Shown piece after piece: positions 1 through 8,415 of a stretch of DNA of 64,000 bases; positions within the stretch are counted from its first letter, which is position 1; the number at the start of each line of letters is the position of its first letter. This DNA is from Scatosoma sp045588185 (lineage in GTDB: Bacteria; Bacillota; Clostridia; Christensenellales; Borkfalkiaceae): assembly GCA_045588185.1 (NCBI GenBank), contig JAZNDR010000028.1, positions 1-64,000 of the forward strand, written 5' to 3'. Below the pieces are notes generated by a model. That model was not told the origin of the DNA. It saw only the letters and a program-made list of their open reading frames with translations, and searched no databases. The position numbers and the translations under genes are program-made.

Positions 1-27
1 TGAGTTCGATTCTCGTCGGGAGTACCA
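1..27 (+). tRNA. tRNA 3' end (partial, identity unknown)
   Basis: The window opens inside a tRNA gene. The T-loop TTCGATT (5-11), the 3' half of the T-stem (12-16), the 3' acceptor strand (17-23), an A discriminator (24) and an encoded CCA (25-27) are visible. The acceptor strand implies a 5' end beginning ACTCCCG. The anticodon lies outside the window, so the amino acid cannot be assigned. Confidence 0.8.
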
Positions 28-60
28 AAAGAGCGGCCGCTATATAGCGGTCGCTCTTTT
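27..60 (+). terminator. Intrinsic terminator of the tRNA
   Basis: A 14-bp stem (27-40 with 47-60, one G-T wobble) with a 6-nt loop ends in a T run. It starts on the last base of the tRNA CCA, so tRNA end and terminator abut directly, as for the other tRNAs in this window. Confidence 0.85.
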
Positions 61-97
61 GGTTGCTCCGCAAATGCGTAAAATATATCAAAATCGC

Positions 98-126
98 TTG
101 AAAATAAAGCCGTTTTATGGTATACT
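98..126 (+). promoter_or_regulatory. Sigma-A-type promoter for the nrnA-nrnA-surE operon
   Basis: TTGAAA (98-103) and TATACT (121-126) are separated by 17 bp. They lie 33 bp upstream of the first ATG of the operon, which has a GGAG site at about 150. Confidence 0.8.
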
Positions 127-159
127 TAACAGTGTTAATAATGATAATGGAGTAGGAAA

Positions 160-1101
160 ATGTTTGAAAACGTTTTGCAAGAAATTAAACGGTTTGACAC
201 CGTCATTATTCATCGCCATAAAACTCCCGACGGCGACGCACTTGGCAGTCAAATCGGCTTAAAAAATATCATTAAAGACAACTTTCCTAATAAAAAAGTT
301 TACGCGGTAGGCGATGAGGCGAAAAGATATGCCTTTATGGACGGCTCGGTCATGGACGAAATCCCCGATGAAGCCTACCAAGGCGCGCTTGCAATCATTC
401 TTGATTGCGGAGCGAGTGCGCTCATCAGCGACGAACGCTATAAAAACGCGGAAAAAACCGTGCGTATCGACCATCATATTTATTGTGAAAAAATTGCCGA
501 TATCGAAGTGGTAGATACTTCCTTTGAAAGCTGTTGCGGGCAAATAACGCAATTTGCCGTGGAAAGCGGGTTAAAGCTTACAACCGCTTCTGCTACCGCG
601 CTCTATACGGGTATGGTTACCGATTCGGGACGCTTCCGCTATGATTCCACGACAGCGGACACCTTCCGTCTTGCTTCCGAGCTTTTAAAAGCGGGAGTGG
701 ATATTACCGCGATATACACAAAGCTTTACGAGGACGATTTCTTCTTCGTCAAGCTTCGCGCGCAGTTCATTTTAAAAATTCAATTTACCGATTACCGCGT
801 GGCGTATATCTACACAACCAAAGAGGAATTGCCTACCTACGGCGTGGACACCTTTACGATATCCCGCGGAATGGTCGGCACGATGGCGGATCTTCGAGGC
901 GTGGATATTTGGGTGAATTTCACGGAAACGGACGAGGGCGTGCTCGTTGAGATACGATCTTCTACATTCAACATCAACCCCGTGGCGACGAAATACGGCG
1001 GGGGCGGTCATGCGAAAGCGAGCGGGGCGTGCGTGAAGGACCGTGCAGAGGCGATGCGGCTTTTAGACGACCTCAACGCCTATAACAAGGAGAATGAATA
1101 A
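160..1101 (+). CDS. nrnA: DHH/DHHA1 phosphoesterase, NrnA-like (copy 1)
   Basis: This 313-residue protein has the layout of NrnA-type DHH-DHHA1 proteins, which degrade 2-5-nt RNA (nanoRNA) and can remove the 3' phosphate of pAp in the cytoplasm. Visible motifs are H18-R-H20 with D24-G-D26, LDCGA (D82), D104-H105-H106, MVTDSGRFR and the C-terminal substrate loop GGGGHAKASG (280-289). The ATG at 160 follows a GGAG site and a good promoter. The stop codon overlaps the ATG of a second paralogue by one base, so the two are translationally coupled. Which copy is the functional NrnA orthologue cannot be told from sequence alone. Confidence 0.9.
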   Translation: MFENVLQEIKRFDTVIIHRHKTPDGDALGSQIGLKNIIKDNFPNKKVYAVGDEAKRYAFMDGSVMDEIPDEAYQGALAIILDCGASALISDERYKNAEKTVRIDHHIYCEKIADIEVVDTSFESCCGQITQFAVESGLKLTTASATALYTGMVTDSGRFRYDSTTADTFRLASELLKAGVDITAIYTKLYEDDFFFVKLRAQFILKIQFTDYRVAYIYTTKEELPTYGVDTFTISRGMVGTMADLRGVDIWVNFTETDEGVLVEIRSSTFNINPVATKYGGGGHAKASGACVKDRAEAMRLLDDLNAYNKENE

Positions 1102-2078
1102 TGAACGAAAATATGCAAAAAATATTAGATAAGATAAAGGAATACGATAAAATATTCATTTTTCGCCATTTCCGTCCCGACGGCGACGCGGTCGGTTCGA
1201 CGAAGGGCTTGGCGGGAATATTAAAATGCACCTATCCCGATAAAAAAATCTATCTTCAAAACGCGGATTTTGCGCAATACGTTGCCTTTCTTGGTAAGGA
1301 AGACGAGCTTCTTCCCGACGAGGAATACAAGGACGCGCTCGGTATCGTACTCGACACCGCTACGAGGGAACGCATTTCCAATCAAAAATATGCGCTTTGT
1401 AAAGAGATTATAAAAATCGACCACCATATTCCCGTGCAGTCGTACGGCGTTTGCGAATGGGTGGAAGAGGAACGCTCCTCGTGCTGTGAAATGATCGCGG
1501 CGTTTTATAACGAATTTAAAAACGAATTAAAGATAGACAAAGAAGCCGCAAGCTGTATTTATACGGGTATGGTTACCGATTCGGGCAGATTCCGTTTCCG
1601 CGAGGTTTCGGGGGAAACGATGCGTCTTGCAGGGTTAATGCTCGATCAGGGTATCGACGCCGATAAAATATACGCGAATTTATATATGGACGAATTTGAA
1701 ACGCTCAAATTCGAAGCATACGTGCAGAAAAAGATACAACGCACGGAAAACGGCGTGGCGTATTTGTTCGTGGATAAGAAAATGAAAAAGAAATTCCACT
1801 TAACCAACGAAACTGCCAGTGCGTCCGTATCGTATATGGAAAAAATTAAAGGCTCACTTATTTGGCTTGCCTTTATCCAGAACGACGACGGCAGTATCCG
1901 CGTACGTTTACGCTCCCGTTTCGTTACCGTAAGCGAGCTCGCTGAACGCTACCGCGGCGGCGGTCATGCTTGCGCAAGCGGCGCAACGGTCTATTCCAAA
2001 GCGGAAATGAAAATGCTTTTGAAAGAAGCCGACGCACTGTTGAAAACATATAAAGAAAATAACGAGGGGTGGCTGTAA
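1101..2078 (+). CDS. nrnA: DHH/DHHA1 phosphoesterase, NrnA-like (copy 2)
   Basis: This 325-residue paralogue follows copy 1 with a TAATG overlap. It repeats all family motifs: RHFRPDGDAVGS (D27, D29), DHH, MVTDSGRFR and GGGHACASG near the C terminus. The two copies are clearly diverged, so this is an old duplication rather than an assembly artefact. Members of this family act on nanoRNA, pAp or related small phosphodiesters; the two copies may divide these substrates (inference). The stop overlaps the likely ATG of surE by one base, placing three nucleotide-hydrolysing enzymes in one coupled unit. Confidence 0.88.
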   Translation: MNENMQKILDKIKEYDKIFIFRHFRPDGDAVGSTKGLAGILKCTYPDKKIYLQNADFAQYVAFLGKEDELLPDEEYKDALGIVLDTATRERISNQKYALCKEIIKIDHHIPVQSYGVCEWVEEERSSCCEMIAAFYNEFKNELKIDKEAASCIYTGMVTDSGRFRFREVSGETMRLAGLMLDQGIDADKIYANLYMDEFETLKFEAYVQKKIQRTENGVAYLFVDKKMKKKFHLTNETASASVSYMEKIKGSLIWLAFIQNDDGSIRVRLRSRFVTVSELAERYRGGGHACASGATVYSKAEMKMLLKEADALLKTYKENNEGWL

Positions 2079-2803
2079 TGAAAATTTTAATAACCAACGA
2101 CGACGGCGTGGATACCCTCGGTATCCGTCTGCTTGCACAGTGGGCGAAAAAACTGGGGGGAGTTACCGTGGTTGCGCCGAAAGTAGAACAGAGCGCAAAA
2201 AGCCACGCAATCGAACTGATAAAGCCTATCGAAATCAAAGAAGTACCGTTTATCGACGGCGTAAAAGCGTATTCGCTTGATTCCACGCCCGCCGATTGCG
2301 TGCGCTTTGCCGTTTTGGGCCTGCAAGAGAAATTTGATTTGGTGCTTTCGGGAATCAACCGTGGTGTAAATTTAGGCGCGGACGTCGTGTATTCGGGTAC
2401 GATCGGCGCAGTATTCGAGGCGATACGAATGGGAATCCCGGCTATTGCGTTTTCTTCGTTCCCCGACGGGCAGGAAGCGGCGACGAAGTATTTGGACGAG
2501 GTGTATGAATATCTTATCCAAAACGACCTTTTCGCACAGAACCCCATTTATAACGTGAATATTCCAAACGAGGCGAAAGGGATTCGAATGACCTATCAAG
2601 GTTCGCAATATTATTCGGACGCATTTATTAAGATAGAGGGGACGGAGAATTTATACAGACAGGACGGCGAACCGATAGCGGACGTTTGTCCTGACGATAT
2701 GGATAGAGATTCGGTTGCGTTGCAAGCGGGGTATATATCCATAACGCCGTTAATGGCGACGCGGACGAATATGACGGTATTTGAGAAATACCGCACGAAA
2801 TAA
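2078..2803 (+). CDS. surE: 5'/3'-nucleotidase SurE
   Basis: SurE is a metal-dependent nucleoside monophosphate phosphatase. The N-terminal ITNDDG with D8 and D9, the serine in QSAKSH, and SGINRG(V)NLG with its conserved Asn are the metal-binding signature. I place the start at 2078, giving MKILITNDDG as in other SurE proteins, because this ATG overlaps the previous stop (TAATG) and has GAGGGG about 10 nt upstream; an in-frame ATG at 2069 would add only three residues. At 241 residues it has normal family length. It is the last gene before a strong hairpin terminator. Confidence 0.93.
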   Translation: MKILITNDDGVDTLGIRLLAQWAKKLGGVTVVAPKVEQSAKSHAIELIKPIEIKEVPFIDGVKAYSLDSTPADCVRFAVLGLQEKFDLVLSGINRGVNLGADVVYSGTIGAVFEAIRMGIPAIAFSSFPDGQEAATKYLDEVYEYLIQNDLFAQNPIYNVNIPNEAKGIRMTYQGSQYYSDAFIKIEGTENLYRQDGEPIADVCPDDMDRDSVALQAGYISITPLMATRTNMTVFEKYRTK

Positions 2804-2834
2804 GAAACAACGCCTTTAAACGGGGTAAAACCGC

Positions 2835-2873
2835 ACGAGCCGAGTATTCCTAATGGAATACTCGGCTCGTTTT
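2835..2873. terminator. Bidirectional terminator after surE
   Basis: A perfect 16-bp stem (2835-2850 with 2855-2870) with a TAAT loop is followed by TTT on the + strand. It ends the surE operon and may also act on convergent transcription. Confidence 0.85.
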
Positions 2874-2892
2874 AAATCAACAAATTTAAAGC

Positions 2893-2930
2893 AAAAAAGA
2901 ACCGCCCTTTACAGAGCGATTCTCTTTTTT
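2893..2930 (-). terminator. Terminator of the minus-strand lipoprotein/ABC operon
   Basis: An imperfect A/T-flanked hairpin with a two-base bulge and wobble pairs lies between 2893 and 2930. Read on the minus strand it ends in a six-T run, 15-50 bp beyond the stop of the 1346-residue lipoprotein. Confidence 0.7.
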
Positions 2931-2944
2931 GTTTGAGATAATAA

Positions 2945-5900
2945 TTAGTCAGCATTTACCCAAGCGAGATTCCAAATCGAAAGACGGTCTTTATTGCTCG
3001 TGCTGTTACTGGGACAGTTGTTGATAATTTCAATGGTAAAATTGCCTTCGACAGCAGTCGTCAATTCCCAAGTAAACAATTGAGCAACATATTTATCGGT
3101 ATTAGTATTAAGTGAAAGATTTTCAACTTTATTTGTTGCTATGATTTCTCCGTTTTCATTTTTGATATTAATGGTCGCGGAGATTTTTGTATCGCTCGCC
3201 ATGATACCCCAGTTGAAGGAAAGAGATTTAATACCGTTCGCAATCTTGGGGGAAAGCAATGTGCCAATAGCAGAAGTTTTACCGTTTAAACAAATGGCTC
3301 TAGCGGATGCATCGCCAATTGCGGAGAACGATCCGTTGCCGTTAGAACCGTCAGCATTTCCGCTATATACGGCACTGTTAGTAGCAATCCAACCATCGGT
3401 AGTTGTGTGAGAACCGTAGCTGGTAGTTGTCGATAATGTACCAAAATCGGCGGAAGTAGCCGTAAGAGCAACGGGTGCTTCGATAACAAATGTGAACGCA
3501 ACGGGGGCGCCGACAGCAATCTCATTTACCTTAAAGGTCGCTGTAAGTTCAACGGTGGCTTCCGCAGAAGGAAGAGTGATTGTAAGTGTTCCATTGGTAT
3601 TGTCTACAACTGCGTTCGGGTTATTGGAAGCCCACTCAATAACGACATCATCATAAGCCGCGCCAAACAAGGGAAGCGTTACAGTGGTTTCGCTTTTGTA
3701 CGATTCGCTAAGAGCAACAACCATTTCTGCTTTTTCGGAAGATACTTTCAGTTCCGTGGTCAAATTTTCATTATCAATGAACGTAGCTAACATCGTAGGG
3801 AAGTTCCCAGAAGCAAGATAAGAATATTGCGATCTACTGAATGTGTCATAATTGTTATATGTGCCAAGGAAATATTTGGTCGTTCCCACGGTAGCAACAA
3901 GTGTATTATAAGTAGAATCCAAGGTATAAACACTGGTAGGTTCGGTGTTAAGGACAATACCATCATAGGTTACATCAATGTATTGCTTGTTTTCGCCTTC
4001 TCCGAAATACAAATAGTATCCATCAGTTACTTCTTCAAGATATACAAAAACGGCTTTATTGATAACATCGGTAGTGTTGAGACGACCACTTGCAATCGTA
4101 CCATCGAAATATAACGTTTTGTTAAGATTTTCTTGTCTAAGAAGAAGTGCGTAAGCGGTATTTTCCGTCGGTGAATCTATTATGATTGCGGAAATCTGAG
4201 GAAGAGCCGCTACCTTGAACGAATAGTTAAGAACAACAGGCGTTTCCGTGCCGATAGATAACGTAGCGGTAAGGTTTACAGTTTGTTCCGTTGCTTGTTG
4301 TGTAACGGTAATTGTACCAGCTGTATTGTCTACAACCGCACATTCTTTATCGGAAGTCCAAGTAATAGTAACATTCGAGAATGTTGCACCAGCAACGGGA
4401 ACGTTTAATACAATATCTTCCGTAACGTCGTCAAACGCAATCGAAAGGTCTGCTTTTTCTTGATTAAGCTTAATTGCATCTGTCATTTCAGACGCTTTTA
4501 CAAGGTTGCCGAATTTCGTGATATAATTGGACGAGCCATCATCAAGATACGAGGTCTTGGAGGGGCGGAACGAGTTGTTGATATCGTTAAACGTACCAAG
4601 GAAGTATTCGCCGTCTTTCTTGCCACCCGTCAGCGTAGTAACAAGCGTGTTGTATTTGCTGCTATACGTAAATTTCGTTTCAGCCGTATCCGTAATAGCA
4701 GGGTTGACGTATCCGTTTTCGTTTTCATAAATCTTAATATACTTTTTAGCCTTACCGTCAAGATAGTAGAGATAGTAAGAACCGTCTTCACCCGTTACAG
4801 CTTCTAAACCGACCGTAACAGCTTCGGAAACGTTGGTGGTAACAGCAAGATAATATCCGCTCATACCCCCTTTGAGATACAAGGTCTGATTCGTGGTGAG
4901 TTGATCAAGGTAAAGCATATCGTATTCAGCAACGGAGGGAGAACCTACGGTAATAAGGTATGCAAGTTCAACGCTGATCGTAATTTCTTTCGATACGGTC
5001 TTTTCGCCACTTGTTACGGCTACGGTAAGAGTAACGTTCGTTGCGGTTTCTTGGGGAGTAATGGTCAGCTGATCACCATCAATAGCCGCGACTGCCGTAT
5101 TATTGGAAGACCAAACAATGGTAACTCCGTCGAAATATTGCGTTGCGGTGGGCAATGTAATTGTTTTTGCGGAAGAAATAGCGTAAGAACTTTCAATATC
5201 AATTGCAAGATCTTTCAATTCTTTCGTTGCCTTTACTTCGTCCGTCGCCGTCGTCTTGTCGATAAACGTACAAAGTTTTGCGGTGAAGTTGGAGGAGATA
5301 TATTTCATCGCGCTTGCGGAAACCGTTTCAAACTGCTCATATGTACCGAGGAATGCAGTTTCGTCAGCCGTTACGATAGTGCCGTGCTCCGCACTCCATT
5401 TATACTCGGTTACGGGGTCTCTGCCGACAGTGTCGAACGAAAGCCTGCCTTCTTCCGAAATGTTGATATTGATATACGCTCCGTCTTCCTTTTGAAGATA
5501 GAACGTACCTTCTTTAGCGGCAACGATAGTTACATCAGCCGCAAGGTCTGCATTTGCCGTTGTTTTCAGATATTTTCCGTCGAAGCTACCTTCCAGATAC
5601 AATATCTTATCAAGATTACCTTGATAGAGGTACATTTTGTACGTTTTGCCTACTTCGGGGGCAGCCGTGATTGCTTCGGGAATGTAAATGGATTCCTTTG
5701 CAACGGGGAGATTTTCAAATACAAGCGTATCGGAAGCCTCGCCGCTCGTGATGGTTGCCGTCAAGGTAACCGTCGTAGGTGCATCCTTAGGAAGCGAAAC
5801 GATCAGTTTATCGCCGTCTACCTTTGCAACCGATTCGTTGCTAGAAGCCCACGAAACGGTTACATCACTGTATATCAAACCTGCGGTGGGCAGGGTAAGA

Positions 5901-6985
5901 TCGGTCATAATTTCTTCGCCGTAATTGGGAAGCTTAACGAATTCTTTTTCGAACGCAACTTTTTCCGCGTCGTTACGTTCTACAAGCGTAACGTTAGAGA
6001 ATGCGTCTTTCGTCAAAGGAATAAGGTAAACCTTGTTGTTGTAGATGGAAACGACACCCGTAACGTCTGCCATATAACCCTTGCTTGCAGCAACGGTCTT
6101 TATAAAGTCTTTTTGATCGTCAGCCGACAACATACAAGCGGTACTGGAAATACGAACGTAGCTCTGCTTGTTTCCAAGTTTGAAGTTATAATAAGTAGAG
6201 TTGCTTGCGTCTTGACCGAGAACGGTTACGCCCTTGATAGTAACGACGGTGGATTGAAGCTTGGTAAGCTCTTCTGCCTGCAAGCTTTCCGCTGCGCTAA
6301 ACGTAGCCGTGATATCGTTGGGAGTAACGGCAACGGGAGTAGCGTTCAAAATTTCAACGCCTGCGTCAACGATTTGGTTTACGCCGTAATAGGTATCGCG
6401 GATACCTCTTACACGGATTTCCATACCAACGGCAAGACCTTCCATTTTCGCCGCTTCAAGATTGTATACGTAATAACCGCCGTCAGCGTCCTGTAAATAC
6501 AGTTCGTGCTTCGTATCGGTGTTTACGATACCCGAGATAACGCCCTTAATAACAACGGCTTTTTCATCTTCCGTTGCGGTGAACTCCGCCCAGGTAAGTT
6601 CTTTAAACTTGGGCACAGTACGGTCGTAGCTCGTTTGAATAGTGTTGCCTTCCGCGTCCGTGATGGTAGCGGTGAGCACGTAGTTGACGTCAGCGGGAGC
6701 ATTCTCGTCGATGTCGAGCGTGATAGTGCCGTCATCGTTTACAACGATTTTAACGCCGCTTTCCACGTTTACCGACCAAGCAACGTTGTAAGTAACACCG
6801 TCGATGGTTACTTTGTTGTAGAGTTCCGTGTCAGCCGCGGTAACGGTAACTTGTGCCTTGTAAATGCTGTCAAGGTACGATTTTGCCGATTCAAGCGTGT
6901 TTGTTTCCGCATCGTCTTTACAACCTGCGAAACAGGTCAGACACGCCATGGCTGCAAGAAATCCAAGCAGTTTTTTCTTCTTCAT
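2945..6985 (-). CDS. Giant surface lipoprotein with OB-fold and Ig-like repeats
   Basis: This 1346-residue lipoprotein has a Lys-rich signal peptide and a lipobox ending in C22 (CFAGC). Residues about 143-215 look like an OB-fold domain (VVIKGVISGIV...ELYLQD...YYVYNL...GMEIRVRGI), the type found in YhcR-like secreted nucleases; about 241-335 may be a second. From about 350 a composite unit of some 245 residues repeats three times: a beta-rich module containing an 'LYLEG...YLKTT...FLGTY' pattern (starting near 445, 690 and 945) alternating with four bacterial Ig-like domains. The last 180 residues resemble a jelly-roll adhesion module ('LLSPKIANGIKSLSFNW'). No catalytic motif was recognised. 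The start has AAGGAGA upstream. It is the last gene of the nuclease/ABC operon, so I infer a surface nucleic-acid-binding or scaffold role. Confidence 0.75.
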   Translation of the reverse strand: MKKKKLLGFLAAMACLTCFAGCKDDAETNTLESAKSYLDSIYKAQVTVTAADTELYNKVTIDGVTYNVAWSVNVESGVKIVVNDDGTITLDIDENAPADVNYVLTATITDAEGNTIQTSYDRTVPKFKELTWAEFTATEDEKAVVIKGVISGIVNTDTKHELYLQDADGGYYVYNLEAAKMEGLAVGMEIRVRGIRDTYYGVNQIVDAGVEILNATPVAVTPNDITATFSAAESLQAEELTKLQSTVVTIKGVTVLGQDASNSTYYNFKLGNKQSYVRISSTACMLSADDQKDFIKTVAASKGYMADVTGVVSIYNNKVYLIPLTKDAFSNVTLVERNDAEKVAFEKEFVKLPNYGEEIMTDLTLPTAGLIYSDVTVSWASSNESVAKVDGDKLIVSLPKDAPTTVTLTATITSGEASDTLVFENLPVAKESIYIPEAITAAPEVGKTYKMYLYQGNLDKILYLEGSFDGKYLKTTANADLAADVTIVAAKEGTFYLQKEDGAYININISEEGRLSFDTVGRDPVTEYKWSAEHGTIVTADETAFLGTYEQFETVSASAMKYISSNFTAKLCTFIDKTTATDEVKATKELKDLAIDIESSYAISSAKTITLPTATQYFDGVTIVWSSNNTAVAAIDGDQLTITPQETATNVTLTVAVTSGEKTVSKEITISVELAYLITVGSPSVAEYDMLYLDQLTTNQTLYLKGGMSGYYLAVTTNVSEAVTVGLEAVTGEDGSYYLYYLDGKAKKYIKIYENENGYVNPAITDTAETKFTYSSKYNTLVTTLTGGKKDGEYFLGTFNDINNSFRPSKTSYLDDGSSNYITKFGNLVKASEMTDAIKLNQEKADLSIAFDDVTEDIVLNVPVAGATFSNVTITWTSDKECAVVDNTAGTITVTQQATEQTVNLTATLSIGTETPVVLNYSFKVAALPQISAIIIDSPTENTAYALLLRQENLNKTLYFDGTIASGRLNTTDVINKAVFVYLEEVTDGYYLYFGEGENKQYIDVTYDGIVLNTEPTSVYTLDSTYNTLVATVGTTKYFLGTYNNYDTFSRSQYSYLASGNFPTMLATFIDNENLTTELKVSSEKAEMVVALSESYKSETTVTLPLFGAAYDDVVIEWASNNPNAVVDNTNGTLTITLPSAEATVELTATFKVNEIAVGAPVAFTFVIEAPVALTATSADFGTLSTTTSYGSHTTTDGWIATNSAVYSGNADGSNGNGSFSAIGDASARAICLNGKTSAIGTLLSPKIANGIKSLSFNWGIMASDTKISATINIKNENGEIIATNKVENLSLNTNTDKYVAQLFTWELTTAVEGNFTIEIINNCPSNSTSNKDRLSIWNLAWVNAD

Positions 6986-7029
6986 AAGTTTCTCCTTCCT
7001 TATAAAATTTTTTTATTTACATTCAATTC

Positions 7030-8394
7030 TTAATGAATTGTAATGTTTTCGATATTGAACACTTTAACTTGATACCCGCCTTTTTCCGCGCCCTCGGGTT
7101 TAAAGTAGTCGATGACGCCTTTCACGTCGATGGTTTTGTTCATAAATTTATCCGCCGTAACGATTTTGCCTTCCGCATCTTTCAAAACGATAGTACGAAT
7201 GGTAATTTCATTTCCCGCATTATCCTCACAGGTCAGCGTGATTGCACCATCGCTGTCCCCGCCGTTGTGCGTAGTGTAGGTACTTACGACCTTCAAGCCT
7301 TTCATAGAAATCGAACTTTGCATAGCAAGCTGTGCATACGCGAATTCCTTTTCTTCTACCGTTTCTTCATCGTCGCTTAAAATCTCAATCGTAACGTTGC
7401 TGTTGAATTTCTCAACCGTCGTTTCCAAGCAAACGGGAGTGTAGGTAGGATTTTCAGGGTCGAGGTCTTTCATACTTCCCTCGTCGTCGGGGTTGCGCAT
7501 ATTATAGTCAACGCCCGAAACCTGCCACGAATCGCCTGCCTCGTAATAGGAAACCGTACCCACCACGCGCACTTTGTGCATAGGGGAGAGGACTTCCTGC
7601 CCGAACGCATTGAGCGAGAATCCGTAATATACATACATACCGTACCAAATCCCCGTTTCCTCGTCGTAGTTTTCCACGTACGCACCGTTGTTGTTCAGAT
7701 AAGTTACAACACCCTCAAACGAAACCTTTTGCCCGTCGTAGTCGGCAATATTCAACCGCAATTCTTTCAAATCAACCGGTTGTGCTTTGCCGTAATAGAA
7801 ATCGGGGTCTTTTTCGTTGGAATGCACGTGCAATTTCAAATCAGTAGCCTGTTTGATTGCCTTACCGCAAGTTTCGCCGTAACGATTACCTTCCGAGTTA
7901 GATGCAATCGCAAGACCGTTTTGTAAAATTTCAATATTTAAATTGCGGTAAGCGGTTGCACCCTCGGGCTTATACCACACCCAAACGAGGTGTCTGTCGC
8001 CTGTGGAGTCAAGCTCCCAGTCCGCACCGTCCGTTTCCAAAATGATAGAGGTAGCGGACTGCAATTTGCTTTTCGTGAAGTTAGAGGCTTTTTTACCCCA
8101 AACCTCAATTTTTCCCGTTGATTCGGGAGTGTTAATTGCAAGATATCTTGCTTTCAGCACGCCGTTTTCCGAAATAGAGGTGGGAACGTGGAAATGCGTG
8201 GTATCGCCGTCGATAAACAGCTTTACTTTCGCTTCCTGTTTTTTCGTTTCCGAACTCATATCCAAAGTAACGGAAGCGGCGTAGTCGATTTCCTGTATTT
8301 CGGGCGAAGAGGAAGCGGAATCGTCGTTACAGCCCGCTAATAAACCTACCGCCGAAAATACGGTTAAAAGAAACGCAATAATACGTTTTTTCAT
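7030..8394 (-). CDS. Staphylococcal-nuclease-like lipoprotein with OB-fold
   Basis: This 454-residue lipoprotein has its lipobox at LLAGC22, so the enzyme would be anchored outside the membrane. Residues about 55-195 match the thermonuclease (SNase) fold: D62-G-D64, R83, T89-P90-E91 and R134 correspond to D19/D21, R35, E43 and R87 of staphylococcal nuclease, with the same 8-residue R-to-E spacing. The position of the Ca2+ ligand D40 is N88 here. Residues about 205-300 form an OB-like domain (GQKVSFEGVVTYL...YVENY), followed by a second beta domain. The family cuts DNA and RNA with Ca2+. Its place between an importer and a giant OB lipoprotein suggests extracellular nucleic-acid digestion for uptake (inference). 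Confidence 0.85.
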   Translation of the reverse strand: MKKRIIAFLLTVFSAVGLLAGCNDDSASSSPEIQEIDYAASVTLDMSSETKKQEAKVKLFIDGDTTHFHVPTSISENGVLKARYLAINTPESTGKIEVWGKKASNFTKSKLQSATSIILETDGADWELDSTGDRHLVWVWYKPEGATAYRNLNIEILQNGLAIASNSEGNRYGETCGKAIKQATDLKLHVHSNEKDPDFYYGKAQPVDLKELRLNIADYDGQKVSFEGVVTYLNNNGAYVENYDEETGIWYGMYVYYGFSLNAFGQEVLSPMHKVRVVGTVSYYEAGDSWQVSGVDYNMRNPDDEGSMKDLDPENPTYTPVCLETTVEKFNSNVTIEILSDDEETVEEKEFAYAQLAMQSSISMKGLKVVSTYTTHNGGDSDGAITLTCEDNAGNEITIRTIVLKDAEGKIVTADKFMNKTIDVKGVIDYFKPEGAEKGGYQVKVFNIENITIH

Positions 8395-8415
8395 CTTATC
8401 TATCCTCGCTTTTGC

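Noticed and set aside
4901..6496. A 531-codon open frame on the + strand
   Set aside because: It is antisense to the repeat-rich lipoprotein; its product is rich in Cys/Arg/Phe with no domain, and it lacks a ribosome-binding site. Codon bias of the minus gene explains the open frame.
6986..7029. Internal promoter before the giant lipoprotein
   Set aside because: TTGAAT and TATAAG are 16 bp apart on the minus strand, but the -10 overlaps the ribosome-binding site, so it could not give a useful mRNA.
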